This document shows, in pieces, positions 17,235 through 25,592 of a stretch of DNA of 64,000 nucleotides. Origin of the DNA: HXMU1420-13 sp024742815 (lineage in GTDB: Bacteria; Bacteroidota; Rhodothermia; Balneolales; Balneolaceae). Every line of letters starts with the position of its first letter. Positions within the stretch are counted from its first letter, which is position 1. The notes below the pieces were generated by a model that ran no database searches, had not been told where the DNA came from, and saw only the letters and a program-made list of their open reading frames with translations. A program made the position numbers and the translations under genes. The stretch spans positions 62,001 to 126,000 of the forward strand of contig JANSXX010000006.1 in the NCBI GenBank assembly GCA_024742815.1. The letters run 5' to 3'.

Positions 17235-19112
17235 ATGCACACGAATCTTCTGCTCGTTACGCCACCTTTTACTCAACTAAATACGGCATATCCAGCTTCT
17301 GCGTATTTGAAAGGGTTCTTACAAGAACATGGATATTCGGTGGCTCATGTAGATTTGAGTATCGAGTTGTTTACTTCCATTTTTACGGCTGAATTCATTG
17401 CCGATCTTTTTGATGAAGCCGAACTTTTAGGAAATAACCATTTTCCAGAGATAAGAATGAATGCTGATACGTACATCGCATGCGTTGATACGGTAATTGG
17501 ATTTCTCCAAACACCAGATCTACAAACTGCCGAAGTTATCCTAAGCTCCGGTTTTTTGCCTGTCGGTCATCGCCTAAAAAATGTGAACACCAACATTGAA
17601 TGGGCGGATGGAGAGGAAGGAATCATAGACAAAGCCAAACATTTCGGAACACTATTTATCGAAGAGCTAGGCGATTTCATTCAAGCTAATATTGACGAGT
17701 TTTTCGCTTTTACAAAGTATGCCGAGCAAATTGGTAGTTCCGCCAGTAGTTTCGATCAGTTGGATGAGTTTCTACAGTACCAACCCACGTTGATAGAAGA
17801 TGAAATGCTTAATTTACTTGAGCAAAAAATCGAAGAGACGTCTCCAGAACTAGTTGGGTTTACCATTCCCTTTCCCGGCAATTTATTCGCAGCTTTACGT
17901 TGTGCTCAGTTTATCAAACAGTTTTTTCCGGAAATCAAAGTGGCATTCGGCGGTGGCTATTGTAACACCGAATTACGTAGTCTTGAAGACCCAAGAATTT
18001 TCGAAATAGTTGATTTCATCTCACTTGATGATGGGGAAGGTCCACTTTTGAAAATGCTGGAATTTATCCAAGGAAAAATCGATGAAGAACAACTAGAGCG
18101 CACCTTTATTCTAGAAGATGAACAAGTGGTGTATAAAAACTATTTGCCCAACACCATCCATCATCACGCAAGTTTACCGGCACCGGATTATACCGGACTT
18201 CCATTCGATAAATACACTTCTTTTTTGGATGTAGTAAATCCCATGCATCGAATGTGGACTGATAAACGCTGGAATAAACTCACCATATCGCATGGCTGCT
18301 ATTGGCGACAATGTTCCTTTTGTGATGTAAGCCTCGATTACATTGGCAATTATCAGAATTCTACTGCTGAGTTATTAGCGGATAAAATTGAAAAGATAAT
18401 GGCGGATACGGGAATTAATGGGTTTCATTTTGTGGATGAAGCTGCTCCCCCTAAAATGCTCAAAGCGTTATCTAAGGTGCTCATCGAAAGAGAAATAAAG
18501 ATTAGTTGGTGGACGAACATCCGCTTCGAAAAAACGTTTAACGCCGAACTTTGTGCATTGATGGCGGAAGCAGGGTGTATTGCCGTAACTGGTGGATTAG
18601 AAGTGGCTTCCGATCGGTTGCTAGCGAAAATGAAAAAGGGCGTAGATATTGCACAAGTCACTCGGGTAACCCATAATTTCTCCCAAAATGGGATCATGGT
18701 CCATGCGTATTTGATGTATGGTTTCCCCACTCAAAGCCAACAAGAAACCATTGATTCGTTGGAAGTTGTACGACAGTTATTTGAGAAGAATTGCATACAA
18801 TCGGCCTATTGGCATCAGTTCACAACCACAGTTCATAGCCCGATAGGGAAAAATCCGGAAGCTTTTGGAATCCGCATTACCGGACCGGAATTTCATGGTT
18901 TTGCCCAAAATGATCTATGGCATGAGGATCCGGAAGGAACCGATCATTCGGCTTATACAAAAGGATTGAATGCAGCACTTCATAGTTACCTAAATCGAAT
19001 CGGTTTCGAAAAACCTGTGGATGAATGGTTTGATTTTCCTGTGGTGCCAACAAATCATCCAAAAGATTTAATCGAGGGCTTTTTAACTGAAATGGAAACG
19101 GTTAATAATTAG
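17235..19112 (+). CDS. B12-binding domain radical SAM protein
   Basis: A 625-residue protein with an N-terminal cobalamin-binding-like region (LLLVTPPFTQLNTAYPASAY, and VGFTIPFPGNLFAALRCAQF near residues 210-230) and a radical SAM barrel after about residue 345. The [4Fe-4S] cysteines are C355, C360 and C363, a CX4CX2C spacing within SHGCYWRQCSFCD, found in a subset of B12-dependent radical SAM proteins. AGCIAVTGGLEVASDRLLAK and the HAYLMYGFPTQS loop follow the usual layout. Methylation or rearrangement of a small molecule is known for relatives, but I cannot name this substrate. Its 3' end overlaps the convergent CysQ-like gene by 4 bp. Confidence 0.85.
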   Translation: MHTNLLLVTPPFTQLNTAYPASAYLKGFLQEHGYSVAHVDLSIELFTSIFTAEFIADLFDEAELLGNNHFPEIRMNADTYIACVDTVIGFLQTPDLQTAEVILSSGFLPVGHRLKNVNTNIEWADGEEGIIDKAKHFGTLFIEELGDFIQANIDEFFAFTKYAEQIGSSASSFDQLDEFLQYQPTLIEDEMLNLLEQKIEETSPELVGFTIPFPGNLFAALRCAQFIKQFFPEIKVAFGGGYCNTELRSLEDPRIFEIVDFISLDDGEGPLLKMLEFIQGKIDEEQLERTFILEDEQVVYKNYLPNTIHHHASLPAPDYTGLPFDKYTSFLDVVNPMHRMWTDKRWNKLTISHGCYWRQCSFCDVSLDYIGNYQNSTAELLADKIEKIMADTGINGFHFVDEAAPPKMLKALSKVLIEREIKISWWTNIRFEKTFNAELCALMAEAGCIAVTGGLEVASDRLLAKMKKGVDIAQVTRVTHNFSQNGIMVHAYLMYGFPTQSQQETIDSLEVVRQLFEKNCIQSAYWHQFTTTVHSPIGKNPEAFGIRITGPEFHGFAQNDLWHEDPEGTDHSAYTKGLNAALHSYLNRIGFEKPVDEWFDFPVVPTNHPKDLIEGFLTEMETVNN

Positions 19113-19930
19113 CCAAAGCAGCTGAAATAAATACCTTCGTGGTGCATAAAAGTGCTGTCTTTTCGATTTAAGTCGAGCGGTTTACCTTTAAAATTTGTTG
19201 CTCGATATCCTAGCTCGTGAAACAAACATGCTGTGGCTGCAAAATCCCAGATGCTGCCACCACCCACTTCTTTTTTTGGATGTTTAATTAAACACGCTGG
19301 AGCGTTTTTCAGCACATTAATTGCATTCAGTACCGATCCACCACCTTTAATCACCTTGAATCTTTTCAACTTTTGCTCTTCAACCGTATGATTCAATATT
19401 TCAACTAAATCATCAATTTCATGAGTTGCTTGTAGCGACTTATCATGAACAAATGTGAGGTAATCATTCTCGCGTTTAATATTCCATAACTCATTGTTTC
19501 TGAATACGCCACTTCCTTTAGCTCCATGATATAATGTATCTGTACTTGGGTCATATACAACGCCAATTACCGGAGTACCATCTTTTCGAACCAATGCAAT
19601 CGAAACGGAGAAATGTGGCTCTTTCTTGATAAATGCCAAAGTGCCATCAATAGGATCTATGCACCAGAAATAGGCTTTTTCAAATCTACTACCATCGTCT
19701 TCGGTTTCTTCGGTAAGTAATGCAAGATCATGTTTTTCGCAAGTTGGAAGCAGGTAGGAGAGGATAATATCCTCGCACTCTTTGTCAACTTTAGTAACTA
19801 CTTGAGAGGCATAATTTACTCCACCATCTTTTTCATCGAATTCTATCGATGCGTTCATATAAGATTTGATGTGCTCTCCGGCATCTAAAGCTGCTTTGAT
19901 TGCGATCTCTTTAAGTGGAATCAAATTCAT
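19109..19930 (-). CDS. Inositol monophosphatase family phosphatase, CysQ-like
   Basis: A 273-residue protein with the lithium-sensitive phosphatase motifs: LLTEETEDD (metal-binding glutamate), CIDPIDGTLAFI (the DPIDGT core) and GGSIWDFAATACLFHELGY (WDxAA motif). Family members hydrolyse inositol phosphates or 3'(2'),5'-bisphosphate nucleotides. The insert VNYASQVVTKVDKECED matches the N-terminal helix. It follows the kinase-like gene by 1 bp on the same strand, suggesting a kinase/phosphatase pair acting on the same or related small molecules. Substrate is not determined. Confidence 0.85.
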   Translation of the reverse strand: MNLIPLKEIAIKAALDAGEHIKSYMNASIEFDEKDGGVNYASQVVTKVDKECEDIILSYLLPTCEKHDLALLTEETEDDGSRFEKAYFWCIDPIDGTLAFIKKEPHFSVSIALVRKDGTPVIGVVYDPSTDTLYHGAKGSGVFRNNELWNIKRENDYLTFVHDKSLQATHEIDDLVEILNHTVEEQKLKRFKVIKGGGSVLNAINVLKNAPACLIKHPKKEVGGGSIWDFAATACLFHELGYRATNFKGKPLDLNRKDSTFMHHEGIYFSCFG

Positions 19931-19931
19931 T

Positions 19932-20882
19932 TCAAAAGGATTCTATTACTTGCTTTGTTACTCGTTCACTGTAACTATTGATTTTCCAATGTCCGGGACT
20001 CCATCCCTTTAAAAAACGATGAAAATCTGCCCAAGCTACTCGATACATTGGCCGCCATTCAGTTTCAATTTGCTTTGACTTTTCGCCAAGTTCATTCCGT
20101 AAAAAACCGAAATAAGTATCTAAAATTTGAGGCTCCATTCGCTCACAATCGTCTTCATTAAGGCAACTACCGATAAAATAGGCAAGATCCTTCATGCCAC
20201 AACCTCCTCCAACATACTGGAAATCAACAGCGGCAACTTTGCCACTTTTGGAAAAGCAAAAGTTAGCTAGTTTGGCATCACCATGTACAAATGTTTTGTA
20301 GGTACATTCATTTAGATTTTGATCAATCAGAGGGGCAGCTTTTTTTAGTGATTGGTCAGATAGCGCACCCAGTTCTTGGGGACGTGTATCCAAATGCCAA
20401 TAAGTTCCAATATCCCAAAGTCCGTGTGGTGTAACTCCCATAAAGCTCGCATGAAATTCTGCGAGCCATTTTATGCATGCTTCAACCTCAATCCATGTAA
20501 CAGTCGATTTCCTACGAGGATAGCCTGCTTGATCCAAATCTTCCATCACAATTAACATTTCGTCTTGTGTTTGCTCAATAGCTAATGCTTTTGGGAGCCT
20601 TGCAGTACTCGCTGAACTATACTGCTCATACCATATAGTCTCAACTTGGTAGGATTTCAGCTTTCTTTGATGTCCGATATCTGTATTCCAGCCTCTTGGA
20701 TGTGATCCATTCTGGGTTAACTGAATATGTTTTACAATTACGGTCTCAAAATCAGAATTTGCTAAATGAACTCTTAAAAGTTCGCCGTATCCGCTCCAAA
20801 GTTCTTGGATCAATTCGGAGCGAATAATTTTTGAGGCACCGGTATATTCAAGTAGAACAGAGTGGAAGTGGTTATTCATCAA
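19932..20882 (-). CDS. Aminoglycoside-phosphotransferase-fold kinase (small-molecule kinase)
   Basis: A 316-residue protein of the protein-kinase-like APH/choline kinase clan. The Brenner motif FVHGDAKLANFCF supplies the catalytic aspartate and metal-binding asparagine, and AAVDFQYVGGGCGMKDLAYF corresponds to the DFG-like metal site. The catalytic pattern and the GGCGMKDLAY block resemble the ecdysteroid-kinase-like group rather than drug-resistance enzymes. VIVKHIQ near residue 48 supplies the ATP-binding lysine. It precedes the phosphatase gene by 1 bp. I see nothing to support aminoglycoside resistance. Confidence 0.8.
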   Translation of the reverse strand: MMNNHFHSVLLEYTGASKIIRSELIQELWSGYGELLRVHLANSDFETVIVKHIQLTQNGSHPRGWNTDIGHQRKLKSYQVETIWYEQYSSASTARLPKALAIEQTQDEMLIVMEDLDQAGYPRRKSTVTWIEVEACIKWLAEFHASFMGVTPHGLWDIGTYWHLDTRPQELGALSDQSLKKAAPLIDQNLNECTYKTFVHGDAKLANFCFSKSGKVAAVDFQYVGGGCGMKDLAYFIGSCLNEDDCERMEPQILDTYFGFLRNELGEKSKQIETEWRPMYRVAWADFHRFLKGWSPGHWKINSYSERVTKQVIESF

Positions 20883-20951
20883 ACAAATAGACAGTCTTAT
20901 GCAGCTCTTCGCTAAGATTGTTGAAAGTAAAAGTAGTTTTTAAATAAATAA

Positions 20952-21299
20952 TCAGATTTTCTGTGAAAGTAATTCTTTCAATTTTATAGCCTCATCGGCC
21001 ATATTAGAATTAGTAAGCCAAACTCCAATTTTTGATTGTTTTACATGCAAAATCAGGTTGGCAGTTTTGTATTGGTCGGCACTGGGGAAGAAAGGAACAC
21101 CATTTAAAAAGGTGGTAATTACCCGCATCCACACGCTTAGCTTAGGAAACCAAGCTCTGTTTATTTCCACAGAATCTAGTTCTTGATAGGTGAAGTACCC
21201 ATTGTTTTCATCTTTATTGGCATCTATAATCTGAAAACCTTCCTCAAGAAGTTGGATTTCAAATTTAGGTTCTTGTCGCAAAACAATGGATTGATTCAT
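20952..21299 (-). CDS. Hypothetical protein, 115 residues
   Basis: A soluble protein with alternating beta-type segments (FEIQLLEEGFQIIDA, NGYFTYQELDSVEIN, TANLILHVKQSKIGVWLT) and a C-terminal helix (MADEAIKLKELLSQKI). The layout recalls a PH-like or bacterial PH domain, beta strands capped by a helix, but I do not recognise a family. It lies between Lon and the kinase gene, all on the minus strand, with a terminator between it and lon. Confidence 0.7.
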   Translation of the reverse strand: MNQSIVLRQEPKFEIQLLEEGFQIIDANKDENNGYFTYQELDSVEINRAWFPKLSVWMRVITTFLNGVPFFPSADQYKTANLILHVKQSKIGVWLTNSNMADEAIKLKELLSQKI

Positions 21300-21401
21300 A
21301 TTTATTTAGTTTGTGCGGGGTGATTTTCTAAATAAAACACTCCTGAGTTTATAAACAAAGGGAAAATATCTTTTTCAACGAATCAAATCTTCTGTTCATG
21401 A

Positions 21402-21436
21402 AAAAGCCCAAGTGAGAACTTCAGCATGGGCTTTTT
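21402..21436 (-). terminator. Intrinsic terminator of lon
   Basis: AAAAGCCCA (21402-21410) pairs perfectly with TGGGCTTTT (21427-21435), loop 16 nt, with T residues on both flanks. On the minus strand it lies 7 bp after the lon stop codon. Confidence 0.85.
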
Positions 21437-21442
21437 AAATCA

Positions 21443-23938
21443 TTACTTTTTCTTCTTTACGGTCTGCTTATGCTCGTCACTAACTTTAAAGTATTCGTTT
21501 GGATCACGAACTGCATCTTTGTCAAGAATGATATCGAGTAGGGGAGACATTCTTTCCAGATATTCTACCTCAAGATCACCGATTACATCTGCTTCAATTT
21601 CTGCGACGTCTTTTTCGTTTTTCTTAGGTAAAAGCACTTTAGTAATTCCTGCACGTTTTGCAGCCAGTACTTTTTCTTTGATCCCACCAACCGGCAACAC
21701 TAAGCCACGTAATGTGATTTCTCCCGTAAGTGCGATTGTCCCTTTAACTTTACGCTGCGTAAAGATTGAAGCAATGGCAGAAAGCAGTGATACACCAGCC
21801 GAAGGACCGTCTTTTGGAACGGCACCCGCAGGTACGTGAATATGTAAATCCCAGTACTTGAAGGCTTCTTCGGGAATTCCAATTTCACCGGCATGAGCTT
21901 TTAAATATGAAATCGCCAGCATTGCCGACTCTTTCATTACATCACCAAGCTGACCGGTGATATTCAGTTTTCCACTTCCTTTTGAAACACTCGCTTCGAT
22001 AAAGAGGATGTCTCCACCAAATGGCGTCCATGCGAGTCCGGTTGCCACACCCGGTACGGTCGTGCGTTCTGCAACATCACTGAAGAATTTTTGTTTACCC
22101 AATAATTCTTCAACGTCTTTTTCCGAAACGGTAAACGATTCAATTTCACCGGAAGCTACTTTTGCTGCCACACCTCTGCATACCGATCCAATTTGCCGAT
22201 CTAAGTTACGTACACCGGATTCTCTGGTATATTGATCAATTACACGTGTTATCGCTTCGTCATCAATGCTGATTTGCTCTTCGGTTAAACCGTTTTCTTT
22301 TATCTGTTTTGGAATGAGATAGTTTTTAGCAATCTCGGTTTTTTCTTCGAGCGTGTATCCACTAATGTTAATGATTTCCATTCGATCACGAAGGGGAGCA
22401 GGAATGGTTTCCAGTGAGTTTGCCGTAGCAATAAACATCACTTTAGATAAATCGTATTCAATCTCCAGATAGTTATCGCTGAAGGTATCATTTTGTTCAG
22501 GATCTAAAACCTCAAGCAGGGCAGAAGTTGGATCGCCACGATAATCAGAACCTACCTTATCAATCTCATCCAGCATAATTACCGGATTACCTTTACCGGC
22601 TTTTTTCATAGAGCGGATAATTCGCCCCGGTAACGCACCAATGTACGTTCTTCTATGCCCTCGAATCTCGGCTTCATCTCTGATTCCTCCTAAACTAAAT
22701 CGTTCAAACTCTCTGTTTAGTGAACGAGCAATCGACTTTCCAAGCGAAGTTTTACCAACGCCCGGAGGCCCATAAAAACAAAGAATAGGCGCTTTCATGT
22801 CTTTCTTCAACTTTAATACGGCCAAATATTCTATGATGCGCTTTTTTACTTTTTCGAGTCCGTAGTGATCTTCATCCAATACTTTGCGGGCAAATTCCAG
22901 ATCGAGTTTGTCTTCCGAGTATTCATCCCAAGGCAGATCAATAATCCATTCTACATAACTGTAGATGATGCCATAATTTGGGGAAGCGTTAGGGGTCATT
23001 TCCAATCTACCTAACTCTTTTTCGGCGACTTCCCGGGCGTAATCCGGCAGTTTTTTTGATGCTAGTTTCTCGCGTAACTTTTCAACTTCCTGTTGTTCTG
23101 CATCTTCGCCAAGTTCTTCCTGAATGGCTTTCATTTGCTGGCGTAAATAAAATTCGCGCTGCTGATCGTCGATATCGGACTTCACCTTAGTGCGGATTTT
23201 CTCACTCATATCCAGAACCTGAAGTTCCTGCTCGAGAAACTCCATGATTTTATCAAGGTTATCAGAGAATTTTTGAGTTTCCAGTAAATCCTGTTTGTCG
23301 TCGATATCTACATTTAAATTTGACGCAATAAAGTTGAGTAGAAATATCGGGCTGTTAATATTATTTACAGCAATGGCTGCTTCAGAAGGAATATTCGGCG
23401 ATTTGTTTATGATATTAACCGCCGTTTCTTTCACATTTCGGATGGAAGCACTTAGTTCCAATCCTTGGATATCCATTTCACGTGGATAGCTTTTTGTGGT
23501 AGCTCTGAAGTAGGGCTGGTCTTGAGTAAACTCTTCCACTTCAAATACCGATTTACCTTGAATTACAATACTACGGCTGCCATCCGGCATTTTGATAAGC
23601 TTCAGGATTTGAGCAACTGTACCGATTTTGTGTAAATCGCCATAGGATGGTTCTTCAATTTCTTCATCGATTTGGGTAACCACACCGATTATTTTATCAC
23701 CGGCATACGCTTCCTTTACTAAAGCAAGCGATCGGTCTCTGCCAACAGTAATCGGAACAACAACTCCGGGAAATAATACAGTATTTTTTAGGGGTAGAAT
23801 TGGTAATGAGTCGGGAACAATCGATTCAGTGAGCTCTTTCTCTTCCTCTTCTGACATGAGCGGGATTGCCTGCTCAAAATCTTCGAATGCGTCGTCTGCT
23901 CGCCCAAGCTGATTGTCTAAAGTAAAACGTGATTTCAT
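21443..23938 (-). CDS. lon: ATP-dependent protease Lon
   Basis: An 831-residue Lon. The N-terminal substrate domain begins at LPILPLKNTVLFPGVVVPITVGR (about residue 45); a coiled-coil segment (ISEKIRTKVKSD onward) leads to the AAA+ module with Walker A GPPGVGKTSLG and Walker B VIMLDEIDKV. The C-terminal Ser-Lys protease domain has VPKDGPSAGVSLL with the catalytic serine and a lysine in GGIKEKVLAAKRAG. Lon degrades damaged and regulatory proteins in the cytosol. I place the start at ATG 23938; the frame stays open to a TTG at 23992, but that would add 18 atypical residues. A purine-rich AGAGAAGAAAA stretch precedes the ATG. Confidence 0.97.
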   Translation of the reverse strand: MKSRFTLDNQLGRADDAFEDFEQAIPLMSEEEEKELTESIVPDSLPILPLKNTVLFPGVVVPITVGRDRSLALVKEAYAGDKIIGVVTQIDEEIEEPSYGDLHKIGTVAQILKLIKMPDGSRSIVIQGKSVFEVEEFTQDQPYFRATTKSYPREMDIQGLELSASIRNVKETAVNIINKSPNIPSEAAIAVNNINSPIFLLNFIASNLNVDIDDKQDLLETQKFSDNLDKIMEFLEQELQVLDMSEKIRTKVKSDIDDQQREFYLRQQMKAIQEELGEDAEQQEVEKLREKLASKKLPDYAREVAEKELGRLEMTPNASPNYGIIYSYVEWIIDLPWDEYSEDKLDLEFARKVLDEDHYGLEKVKKRIIEYLAVLKLKKDMKAPILCFYGPPGVGKTSLGKSIARSLNREFERFSLGGIRDEAEIRGHRRTYIGALPGRIIRSMKKAGKGNPVIMLDEIDKVGSDYRGDPTSALLEVLDPEQNDTFSDNYLEIEYDLSKVMFIATANSLETIPAPLRDRMEIINISGYTLEEKTEIAKNYLIPKQIKENGLTEEQISIDDEAITRVIDQYTRESGVRNLDRQIGSVCRGVAAKVASGEIESFTVSEKDVEELLGKQKFFSDVAERTTVPGVATGLAWTPFGGDILFIEASVSKGSGKLNITGQLGDVMKESAMLAISYLKAHAGEIGIPEEAFKYWDLHIHVPAGAVPKDGPSAGVSLLSAIASIFTQRKVKGTIALTGEITLRGLVLPVGGIKEKVLAAKRAGITKVLLPKKNEKDVAEIEADVIGDLEVEYLERMSPLLDIILDKDAVRDPNEYFKVSDEHKQTVKKKK

Positions 23939-24059
23939 TAAATAATTTTCTTCTCTGTTTATTTTCCTATGAGTTGGCAAATACAAAGCCAAGCTTTTTG
24001 TGCAATAACTATGCCGACAAATAATCGGAATCTGCCAAATGAGACGGGCAATCTGTCAG

Positions 24060-25568
24060 TTAAAAATGAAATTGCAATGCAGCCACGGTTATCCCTGATA
24101 ACGTTGGGTTTTCGTTGAAAGTTCGGGAAACGAACTGGGTTGCAATGGATAAGTCCCAAAGCTTAGTTTCAATGGCAGCCCCAAAGCTGAAGTAATTTGG
24201 CAGCTCGGTTGCTAACTGTGTACCTGCCCTTAATGGTAAAAATTTCAATGGTCGGATTTCAACTCCAGCGGATGCAACTAACTTTGTTGAGTTGAAGGCA
24301 TTATTTGTGAGACCAAGGCTCAAATCACCCATGAGTTTTAATCGATTTACTTCAAATAAAATCCCTGTGTGGAGTGCCGTTGGTAGTAATACAAAGTTAG
24401 AACCGTCCACTTTTGATGCACTAGCAAATGGATTATTTGTTGAAAACTGATCTACAAAATCGATGATCTGCCCAGGTGCCCCAACAAAGGCATTCGACGA
24501 TACATTGGTTGGAAATGCAGCCGCATTAGATGTATCGGCATTAATACCAAGCTCCAATGATTGATCATACACTACGAAACCAATATCCGTGATAGAAAAA
24601 GAAACACGTAATGATTTTTGAGTTCTTTGATCGGTATTCTCTAGCGTCGAAAAATCACTTCCTAAAGTGATCAGATAGGTCAATCCAAGATCGAGTCCGC
24701 CACCATATCCCTGAGGGTTGAAAAGCTCGTCTGAAATATTAGAAGTCAACGCTTGCTGGGCAGGAACTCCGTTAAGGTATTCATCAGTAGCAGTAGCAAA
24801 CGTACCGGTTGCAGCATATTCAAAACTCTGAATCTGAATAACACTACCGTTGTTTTGTTGAACAAATTGATTCTCCCAAACTGCATTTTGATAGGCACCG
24901 GCAATTACAAATTTAGGGGCAATGCCAATGGCAAGTTCGTCAAGGCGAGGAGTCATATCAGAAAAGAACTGGAAAGATTCGGCAAAGCCAATCGAAACTT
25001 CATACAACGATTGATACCTATGCTTTAAGGTACGATCGAGTATCGTTTGATTATCCGCAGGTTGTGTTTCGGTTGAATACCAACCTCTGCCAACTTCAAA
25101 AGAAGAAGCTATTCGGTTTCTGATGGCGAAAGAAATTGCACGACGCTCATTCCTGATTTTAAAACCAAGTAGGGTTGCTTCTAGCCTCGTTTGATGCAAC
25201 GAAGTTGTTCGGTTCCGAATATAATTCTCATCTAGAATCTCAGTTCTGTCAGCCGAAGTGATAGCATAAGCACCGGGTTGAAAAGCATACAGATAATTTT
25301 CGAGGTTAGACCGTTGTTCGTTGAGATCACTAAAATTCTGCACTCCATTAAAGTATGTACCGGTTATTGCCAAGCCTACATCAATGGTTCGGATGCGATC
25401 AGGAATGAACAGATTCGCCGGATTATAAAAATTGGCATTATAATCGGTAATGTAGGTGCTTCCACCGCCTCCAAGGGCCACATTTTGAGGCGTTAACACA
25501 GGCTGTGCATACGCAGTGAAAACACTGAATAACACCATCACCCAACTAAGTGAGGTTCTTCTCCACAT
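24060..25568 (-). CDS. Outer-membrane barrel protein, DUF5723-like
   Basis: A 502-residue protein with a clear signal peptide (cleavage near AYAQ, residue 21). LGGGGSTYITDYNANFYNPANL is the start typical of a Bacteroidota family of putative FadL/PorV-like outer-membrane proteins, in which a conserved asparagine-rich NPAN motif follows the first strand. The remainder is a run of amphipathic strands and the last residues (LQFHF) end in phenylalanine, the recognition signal of barrel insertion machinery. It lies 24 bp downstream of uvrD. Function is unknown. Confidence 0.75.
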   Translation of the reverse strand: MWRRTSLSWVMVLFSVFTAYAQPVLTPQNVALGGGGSTYITDYNANFYNPANLFIPDRIRTIDVGLAITGTYFNGVQNFSDLNEQRSNLENYLYAFQPGAYAITSADRTEILDENYIRNRTTSLHQTRLEATLLGFKIRNERRAISFAIRNRIASSFEVGRGWYSTETQPADNQTILDRTLKHRYQSLYEVSIGFAESFQFFSDMTPRLDELAIGIAPKFVIAGAYQNAVWENQFVQQNNGSVIQIQSFEYAATGTFATATDEYLNGVPAQQALTSNISDELFNPQGYGGGLDLGLTYLITLGSDFSTLENTDQRTQKSLRVSFSITDIGFVVYDQSLELGINADTSNAAAFPTNVSSNAFVGAPGQIIDFVDQFSTNNPFASASKVDGSNFVLLPTALHTGILFEVNRLKLMGDLSLGLTNNAFNSTKLVASAGVEIRPLKFLPLRAGTQLATELPNYFSFGAAIETKLWDLSIATQFVSRTFNENPTLSGITVAALQFHF

Positions 25569-25592
25569 AAAAACTATTGTAAAACCGTCTTT

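Noticed and set aside
19932..20882. Aminoglycoside resistance kinase
   Set aside because: The motif pattern fits the ecdysteroid-kinase-like group and the gene is paired with a phosphatase; nothing points to drug modification.
23939..23992. Longer Lon from a TTG start
   Set aside because: The extra 18 residues do not resemble Lon and the ATG at 23938 has a purine-rich sequence before it.
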